The notes under the pieces were generated by a model that saw only the letters and a list, made by a program, of their open reading frames with translations, was not told where the DNA came from and ran no database searches. DNA of 9,842 nucleotides, taken from assembly GCA_026394315.1 (NCBI GenBank), contig JAPKYM010000271.1:1-9842 (forward strand), in the 5' to 3' direction. This stretch comes from Candidatus Bathyarchaeota archaeon (lineage in GTDB: Archaea; Thermoproteota; Bathyarchaeia; 40CM-2-53-6; RBG-13-38-9). The position numbers were made by a program, and so were the translations under genes. Shown piece after piece: positions 5,970 through 9,842 of the stretch. Numbering within the stretch: position 1 is the first letter of the stretch; each line of letters begins with the position of its first letter.

Positions 5970-6860
5970 TTACTGCTTCTGGCTAATGCCTGCCATTTCT
6001 TTCATGACTTCCATTATCACAGAGTAATCCAGATCCGACTTTCCCTTTACCTTTGCCATCGTATATAATTCGTTTACAATGCTTGTAGTTGGAGTTGGTA
6101 CATCTAGATTTCTGGTTTCTTCTCTTACAAGGTTCATATCCTTGCACATGAGTTTCAATGCAAAAGCGGTTTCGTAGTTTCCCTTTATCATAGATTTACC
6201 TTTTGCTTCGCTTCCACCCGACCTGGCTCCAGTGGAGTTTATTATTTCTACCATCAAGTCAGGGTCGATTCCTGCTTTCATGCCAAAGACAAGGGCTTCA
6301 GCCAGAGCTTGCAGATTGATGGCATTAATCATGTTCATAACGAGCTTCATGTAGGAACCCATTCCGTTTTGACCAATGTAGAAGGAGTTTTTCCCCATAG
6401 CTTTCAGAATTTGCATATTATCTTCGTACACCTGTTTCTTCCCACCAACCAAGAAAATTAGGGTCCCCTCTTCAGCCTGTCTTTTGCTTCCTGCAACTGG
6501 AGCATCGAGCATTTCGACGCCTTTTTTCTCAGCTTCGTTAGCTATCTTCACAGAGACCCTTGGGGAAATGGTACTGCAGTCTACTATTACTGAGCCTTTC
6601 CTGATTCCTTCCAACACCCCATTGTCACCAAGTATCACATTCTCAACAGCAGGAGAATCGCTAAGCATTGTTATGATTGCGCCAGACCTTGCGCTCACTT
6701 CTTTCGGCGATTTTGCCACAAATGCACCAATTTTCTCCAACCCCTCTGCCTTTTCCAAGGATCTATTGTAAACATTCAGAGGATACCCAGCCTTGACTAG
6801 GTTCTTGGCCATTCCGCTTCCCATTATTCCCAAACCAATAAAGCCAATTTGCCTCAACAT
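5970..6860 (-). CDS. Beta-hydroxyacid dehydrogenase, glyoxylate/succinic semialdehyde reductase type
   Basis: A 296-residue NAD(P)-dependent dehydrogenase of the 3-hydroxyisobutyrate dehydrogenase family, full length for the family. The N-terminal Rossmann domain opens with IGFIGLGIMGSGMAKNL (residues 5-21). VYNRS at about 30-34, with Arg after the second strand, suggests NADP(H) preference. Substrate-binding sequence is LDAPVAGSKRQAEEGTL (118-134); the GSKxxAExG form is typical of the glyoxylate and succinic semialdehyde reductase branch, not classical HIBADH. The catalytic lysine is in GMGSYMKLVMN (Lys172), and KDMNL (240-244) lies in the all-helical C-terminal domain. It probably interconverts a small semialdehyde and hydroxyacid, such as glyoxylate/glycolate or succinic semialdehyde/4-hydroxybutyrate. 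ATG at 6860 is fixed by an in-frame TGA six bases upstream. A perfect GAGGTGA lies 19 bases away, better placed for an out-of-frame ATG at 6870. No close operon partner. Confidence 0.9.
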   Translation of the reverse strand: MLRQIGFIGLGIMGSGMAKNLVKAGYPLNVYNRSLEKAEGLEKIGAFVAKSPKEVSARSGAIITMLSDSPAVENVILGDNGVLEGIRKGSVIVDCSTISPRVSVKIANEAEKKGVEMLDAPVAGSKRQAEEGTLIFLVGGKKQVYEDNMQILKAMGKNSFYIGQNGMGSYMKLVMNMINAINLQALAEALVFGMKAGIDPDLMVEIINSTGARSGGSEAKGKSMIKGNYETAFALKLMCKDMNLVREETRNLDVPTPTTSIVNELYTMAKVKGKSDLDYSVIMEVMKEMAGISQKQ

Positions 6861-6890
6861 TTCTGTTCATAAGGGACCTTCACCTCTTCG

Positions 6891-6905
6891 CTTAAGTAAA
6901 TATCG
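6891..6905 (-). promoter_or_regulatory. Probable TATA box of the dehydrogenase gene
   Basis: The reverse strand reads CGATATTTACTTAAG, about 35 bases upstream of the ATG at 6860. The predicted start site near 6871 gives a leader of about ten bases, so the message may be nearly leaderless and the GAGGTGA at 6880-6886 may not be transcribed. Confidence 0.4.
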
Positions 6906-6912
6906 CTCTTCT

Positions 6913-6930
6913 AGCTCGCATGTGCGAGCT
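6913..6930. repeat. 18-base GC-rich palindrome
   Basis: Arms AGCTCGCA and TGCGAGCT are perfect 8-base inverted repeats with a 2-base centre TG. With the preceding T at 6912-6913 it begins CTAGCTCG, recalling the TAGC start of the dispersed motif. It lies just upstream of the dehydrogenase TATA box and could be an operator or cruciform/hairpin element. Confidence 0.55.
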
Positions 6931-6966
6931 TGTTTAGCAAGAGAAGAGGGTTGTTATGGATTACTC

Positions 6967-6976
6967 CTCGCACGAG
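6967..6976. repeat. Short inverted repeat related to the 18-base palindrome
   Basis: CTCG-CA-CGAG, followed by CTAAC. On the reverse strand it reads TTAGCTCGTGCGAG, sharing TAGCTCG and TGCGAG with the 18-base palindrome about 50 bases away. It may be a shortened relative. Confidence 0.35.
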
Positions 6977-7121
6977 CTAACACGGCGAATCCCAGAACCA
7001 GACTAACCCAATTGAGATTCGACCCACACTCTCTCCGCCTTCTCCTGACCTGATATGTGTTCAACCTTGTTTCGGTTAAGTGAGAAAGAGGGAACGCGCC
7101 ATAAGCGTGTTCTTGTTTTCA

Positions 7122-7244
7122 CTATGCGGTGGGCATGTAGTGTCGGTGGTATGGTTTTGAGTCAGGTCTAGTATAGATGTCCGTATCCACTATCTTCTTA
7201 GCTTCAATTGCGTCTTCCGGGCAGACTTCTCGAGCGCACGCGTG
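7122..7244 (-). pseudogene. C-terminal remnant of a 4Fe-4S ferredoxin-like protein
   Basis: An open stretch of 40 codons before a TAG at 7124-7122 has no start codon and begins right after a TAG inside a motif copy. It reads HACAREVCPEDAIEAKKIVD, then TDIYTRPDSKPYHRHYMPTA. CPEDAIEAKKIV is the characteristic second half of a ferredoxin cluster motif (CxxCxxCxxxCP), where the last Cys is followed by Pro and an acidic/hydrophobic strand. The first cysteines are missing. CAREVCP has four residues between Cys where three are usual, so the 5' edge is damaged or replaced by the motif sequence TAGCACGCGTGCGC. An intact functional protein is unlikely. The assignment rests on one motif and a plausible tail, so it is moderate. 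Confidence 0.42.
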
Positions 7245-7247
7245 CTA
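7238..7247 (-). repeat. TAGCGCGCGY motif copy 6
   Basis: The reverse strand reads TAGCACGCGT, one mismatch from the core, with CCTTTGC on its 5' side. The centre GCACGCGTGC (7236-7245) is a perfect 10-base palindrome. It lies at the junction of the two coding-like fragments. Confidence 0.5.
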
Positions 7248-7350
7248 GCAAAGGTGCAAGGATCTCAAGCTTGTTTGTTGGCATTACGACTCCGCCGACC
7301 GGATTAGGGAACAGGGGCTGCCAGTTAGGAGCAAGATCGGTATCTGAATT
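7245..7350 (-). other. Coding-like fragment between two motif copies
   Basis: The reverse strand carries, in one frame, NSDTDLAPNWQPLFPNPVGG followed by VVMPTNKLEILAPLLA. This has protein-like composition, with Pro/Asn/Trp and then an amphipathic helix. It has no start of its own and is out of frame with the ferredoxin-like fragment that follows. Copies of the GC-rich motif lie at both ends. It could be the N-terminal part of the same broken gene, or chance. I recognise no family. Confidence 0.25.
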
Positions 7351-7360
7351 TAGCGCGCGC
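7351..7360 (+). repeat. TAGCGCGCGY motif copy 7
   Basis: Exact plus-strand copy (TAGCGCGCGC), preceded by GAATT, 18 bases downstream of the herA stop codon. It bounds the right side of the fragment region. It points in the opposite direction to copy 6, so the two are inverted around about 100 bases. Confidence 0.6.
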
Positions 7361-7378
7361 TTGGAAGAGCTGCTGTTT

Positions 7379-9247
7379 CTATGCTTGTAGGAATCGTTGT
7401 ATCTCTGTCTCAGCATTATCTGCTTTGATGAATATTGGTACGTTCTCCATTCCTGTAGCAGTGTAGCTTGAGAGTAGCCATTCGCCTGGAGCGAACTCCA
7501 ATGTCTTTTCTAATATTCCTTGGTCGATGGTGAAGGTGTTACTGACGAGGCTTCGATCATAAGGTCTGGGCAAAGGACCGACGAGGTATGTATGCAGCTG
7601 CTGCAGTGCAGTGGTATTCAAATATGCTATTCTCTGGGTTGCTACACATCCTCCTAATCCGTACTTCCTGCCTTGCCTCAGCAACGTTTCGATCTGTACT
7701 GTGCAATGCTTCTCGATTCCTACTGCTTTGTCGTAGGCTGGGATAAACTCCTGTGCTTCATCGAATACGAAAAGAACTGGTGGTTCGACTTTGAATTCCC
7801 TTTTTCTCCCAGTCAGAGCTAGCCTGGACAGATCGATTGCGAGAGACTTTACAATCTCTGGATCCACGATGGAGAGGCAGATAATTCTTGAGTCGCCTTC
7901 GATGAGTTTGGCCATGTCCTGTGCAGTGTAGCCTTCCTCAGTTTCCTGTTCCGGTGATGCTTTCAGTCTCTCCTTCAGTTCTTTCCTTGTTTCTGCCCAT
8001 CCGTGAAGGCCTCCCCTACTCCAGACTTTGAACCTTTCAACCGTTTCCATAGCTTTGGCGCTTAGAAAATCGATGAATTGCTCATCTATCGGTTTCGTGC
8101 GTTCAAGCTTGTTTTCCTTCAGATACTCGAGAGTAGCTCTCTTGATTGCGTCTATTGCTTCTAGGTTAGTGGTTTTGTCAGCGATTCCTTTCTCCCCTTT
8201 GAGTATGTCAAACTGGTCGATAATATCCTCATATGTTAAGACGGTTGAGGTTGCTTCTCTGTAGCAGCTCACTCTCCCTTGCTCCAGCATTTGCTCGAAA
8301 GCTTTCTTTGCTTTCACGTTCGTCTCAAAGCCTCTCGGCTTCACAACTATCTTGTAGAACTGGTCAACATCACTGACAGGAGTTTCTAGGATTATCTTTG
8401 AAGGGATCTTCGGGTCTGAAAGTACGTCTTGGAGAAGGAATGGGTACTCCATTGACACATCGAAGATGACGATCTTAGTATTCTTCGTGTGATAGATCAG
8501 TCTGCGAAGAATATTTGATAAGAGGTTCGATTTGCCTGCACCCGTGAATGCGAAGATCCCAAAGTGGTAGCGGACGAGCCGCTCAAAATCAACATGGATG
8601 GGGATCTTTGCTTCTTCGCTCTCGAACATCTTGACGGTGCCTAGCCGTGGATCCTCTCGAGCAATTGGGCTGGTCTTGATGGTCTTCCATGGGAGGTTCA
8701 TCCTTTCCAGAATGGGTTTGTTGTACATTTGGTGGATGGTGTCTCTGTTGAGTATGTGGACGCTTTCTGCGATGACTGGGTAGGTGAAGCCTTTCACATA
8801 TTGTGCGTCGTCTTTGCTGTCTACGACCAGGTCATAGTTGAGTGGGATGGCTGCGAGCTGGATCATCATTGTGGCTTTGTCGTCTGTGGCCCAGTCCTCG
8901 ACCGACTGCTGGATGATCTCGAACTGGTAGGGATAGTAGCTATGTTCAGATAGTCCTGTCAGGCCGTAGTGTTCAGGGCCTATGCGGGAGATCTCAAGCA
9001 GGGTGAATCGTTTTCCGTTGTGACGATCGGCTTTGAAGTTGCGTACTGCGAGAAGCATGCCCTCCTCAAGCAGGCCCATCAGATCTTTCTGGTATTCGGA
9101 TTTGATTCTGCAGTCATATTTGGCTGAGATGCCTGTTGTTTCTGATGGGGTCTCTGTCTTTCTCACAGCCAGGACAGAGCTTAGTCGTGCGATGAATCGG
9201 CCGTCAAGATCTGTGAAGAATTTCTTATTATCTGCGGGTGTACTCAA
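7379..9247 (-). CDS. herA: HerA-type hexameric DNA translocase/helicase ATPase
   Basis: A 622-residue FtsK/HerA-superfamily ATPase that pumps DNA for the NurA nuclease during end resection in archaeal recombination. The N-terminal about 160 residues fit the HAS beta-barrel that precedes HerA ATPase domains (GRFIARLSSVLAVRK; LEEGMLLAVRN). Walker A is HFGIFAFTGAGKSNLLSNIL (228-247, Lys239), Walker B is VLFVFDEAQEF (491-501, Asp496/Glu497), followed by LLRQGRKYGLGG (522-533, arginine-finger candidates) and the sensor-like ATQR (536-539). About 255 residues lie between the Walker motifs, including a charged helical stretch near 305-440. It is somewhat longer than typical HerA proteins of about 500 residues. 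The TTG start is supported by AGGAGGG six bases upstream inside the nurA end, and the two genes overlap by 20 bases, so translation is coupled. No mre11 or rad50 follows. A related DUF87 plasmid or defence translocase cannot be excluded. Confidence 0.9.
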   Translation of the reverse strand: MSTPADNKKFFTDLDGRFIARLSSVLAVRKTETPSETTGISAKYDCRIKSEYQKDLMGLLEEGMLLAVRNFKADRHNGKRFTLLEISRIGPEHYGLTGLSEHSYYPYQFEIIQQSVEDWATDDKATMMIQLAAIPLNYDLVVDSKDDAQYVKGFTYPVIAESVHILNRDTIHQMYNKPILERMNLPWKTIKTSPIAREDPRLGTVKMFESEEAKIPIHVDFERLVRYHFGIFAFTGAGKSNLLSNILRRLIYHTKNTKIVIFDVSMEYPFLLQDVLSDPKIPSKIILETPVSDVDQFYKIVVKPRGFETNVKAKKAFEQMLEQGRVSCYREATSTVLTYEDIIDQFDILKGEKGIADKTTNLEAIDAIKRATLEYLKENKLERTKPIDEQFIDFLSAKAMETVERFKVWSRGGLHGWAETRKELKERLKASPEQETEEGYTAQDMAKLIEGDSRIICLSIVDPEIVKSLAIDLSRLALTGRKREFKVEPPVLFVFDEAQEFIPAYDKAVGIEKHCTVQIETLLRQGRKYGLGGCVATQRIAYLNTTALQQLHTYLVGPLPRPYDRSLVSNTFTIDQGILEKTLEFAPGEWLLSSYTATGMENVPIFIKADNAETEIQRFLQA

Positions 9248-9842
9248 CCTGAGCCCTCCTTTCCCGGAAAGTGTGCATATAGAATGTGAACCTTCGCAAC
9301 TTAGGACTATTCATAAGCATGTGGCCGGTAGCGTCTATGAGGCCTTTCACCCTCAGCCGCTGCCCTTTCGCAATCTTATCAGCAATGAACAATGCTTTAT
9401 TGTGTCCGAAGACCTCAGGGATGCTACGTGCGCCCATCGCACTCAGGATAACCATCACCAAATTCTGCAGCCTATTTGGAATTGTCTTGTCACGATACAA
9501 GATCGTTTCAACTGGCTCTACTGCACCTCCAAACTCCTGTTTGAAAGGCATTGTGTGTTCGCCATCAAATTCAGGGTGGACCAGTCGGTCGATGAAAAGG
9601 ACGTTGCTACGCAGCTGTGGATCAGTCTTGGCCTCGTCGAGCTGGACATAGGTCTTAAGGAAGACACGTTCGGGGGTGATTCGGTTCCTTATGGCGCCAC
9701 TCACGAAGCCTCCTCTATCCTTGGTGTCGGGGACGATCACTCGAAATGCTGAATCATACTCAATCAGACTCCATGGGGTCGGGATCTTTTCATGGTTAAG
9801 GAAGCTCATCGCCTGGAGAAGCATCCTATCAGTACTTGGGAT
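9228..9842 (-). CDS. nurA: NurA-domain 5'-3' nuclease, 5' end outside the window
   Basis: The reverse strand is open through the right edge; 204 residues are visible before the stop at 9228. NurA is the nuclease that, threaded by HerA, degrades the 5' strand at DNA ends. The visible part looks like the C-terminal half of a NurA domain: YDSAFRVIVPDTKDRGGFVS, a VFLKTYVQL strand, LFIDRLVHPEFDGEH, PVETILYRD, and the closing helix with NHKALFIADKIAKGQRLRV-like sequence (here GHNKALFIADKIAKGQ), whose acidic residue in IAD corresponds to a late conserved position. The N-terminal DGS active-site segment would lie beyond the window. An internal ATG at 9824 exists, but the frame continues upstream (IPSTDR), so it is not the likely start. 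Overlap with herA, in the same direction, strongly supports the call. Confidence 0.78.
   Translation of the reverse strand: MPSTDRMLLQAMSFLNHEKIPTPWSLIEYDSAFRVIVPDTKDRGGFVSGAIRNRITPERVFLKTYVQLDEAKTDPQLRSNVLFIDRLVHPEFDGEHTMPFKQEFGGAVEPVETILYRDKTIPNRLQNLVMVILSAMGARSIPEVFGHNKALFIADKIAKGQRLRVKGLIDATGHMLMNSPKLRRFTFYMHTFRERRAQVEYTRR
9254..9260 (-). promoter_or_regulatory. Strong ribosome binding site that fixes the herA start
   Basis: AGGAGGG on the reverse strand, six bases before the TTG at 9247 and inside the last codons of nurA. It supports TTG over any later start and implies translational coupling of the two genes. Confidence 0.65.

Larger units (their letters stand above)
6861..7378. other. 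518-base region without an intact gene, rich in palindromes and gene fragments
   Basis: Between the dehydrogenase start and the herA stop there is no complete convincing gene. It holds the dehydrogenase promoter, two related GC-rich inverted repeats (6913-6930, 6967-6976), a ferredoxin-like C-terminal fragment (7122-7244, reverse strand), a second coding-like fragment (about 7245-7350) and two TAGCGCGCGY motif copies that bound the second fragment. I found no tRNA cloverleaf, CRISPR repeat or transposase trace. It looks like decayed coding DNA interspersed with short palindromic elements. Confidence 0.5.

Noticed and set aside
6985..7050. Possible tRNA T-loop (GATTCGA)
   Set aside because: Flanking bases do not pair as a T-stem on either strand, and no anticodon or acceptor stems can be formed.
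6954..7064. Reverse-strand TTG-started 36-codon frame, MNTYQVRRRRRECG then NLNWVSLVLGFAVLARARSN
   Set aside because: It has a possible membrane helix, but only a weak ribosome site, no recognisable family and an Arg-rich low-complexity start. It is more likely chance or decay; a search of relatives could change this.
7204..7416. Reverse-strand 70-codon ORF overlapping the herA 3' end
   Set aside because: Its start lies inside herA in another frame. Only its middle looks coding, which I list as a fragment, and its end reads out of frame through the ferredoxin-like remnant.
9033..9752. Plus-strand 239-codon ORF across the herA/nurA junction
   Set aside because: Long, but antisense to two well-supported overlapping genes; the protein composition is not family-like.
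1..9842. CRISPR array, transposase, integrase or phage genes
   Set aside because: No regularly spaced long repeats and no such protein motifs were seen in any frame.

Overview
The window looks like a chromosomal segment of an uncultivated archaeon, most likely from the Thermoproteota (Bathyarchaeia- or Nitrososphaeria-like). This is inferred from gene content, not from a marker gene. The archaeal signs are a NurA-HerA pair, a stand-alone alpha subunit of ADP-forming acyl-CoA synthetase, a deazaflavin (F420)-type split-barrel reductase, a Tat-exported solute-binding protein with a Thr/Pro linker, a surface protein with tandem beta-sandwich repeats, AT-rich TATA-like boxes, and frequent TTG/GTG starts.

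Layout. 1-581 (-): 5' part of an ECF S-component-like membrane protein that runs off the left edge. 582-778: divergent promoter region. 779-2287 (+): signal-peptide surface protein with Ig-like repeats and a C-terminal anchor. 2288-2425: convergent 3' region with T-runs. 2426-3739 (-): branched-chain-amino-acid-type ABC substrate-binding protein, preceded by a 13-codon leader ORF, a palindromic operator-like site and a TATA box. 3875-5269 (-): acyl-CoA synthetase (ADP-forming) alpha subunit. 5295-5693 (-): small deazaflavin-dependent reductase-like protein. 5776-5874 (+): possible 32-residue single-span membrane protein. 5970-6860 (-): beta-hydroxyacid dehydrogenase of the glyoxylate/succinic semialdehyde reductase type. 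6861-7378: 518 bases without an intact gene, holding palindromes and gene fragments, including a ferredoxin-like tail. 7379-9247 (-): HerA-type DNA translocase, overlapping by 20 bases the upstream NurA nuclease gene (9228 to the right edge).

The metabolic genes fit together loosely. An amino-acid-type binding protein, an ATP-yielding acyl-CoA synthetase and a small hydroxyacid/semialdehyde reductase would suit peptide or branched-chain amino acid fermentation, but no permease, ABC ATPase or beta subunit is present. NurA and HerA form the end-resection nuclease-translocase complex, here without mre11-rad50 downstream.

The most unusual signal is a dispersed GC-rich motif, TAGCGCGCGY, usually with T residues on its 5' side. 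Four exact and three near-exact copies lie between genes or at a gene's extreme 3' end, with further degenerate relatives. Copies sit beside promoters, beside T-run terminators, and at the junctions of the gene fragments downstream of herA. No known element that I recognise accounts for it.
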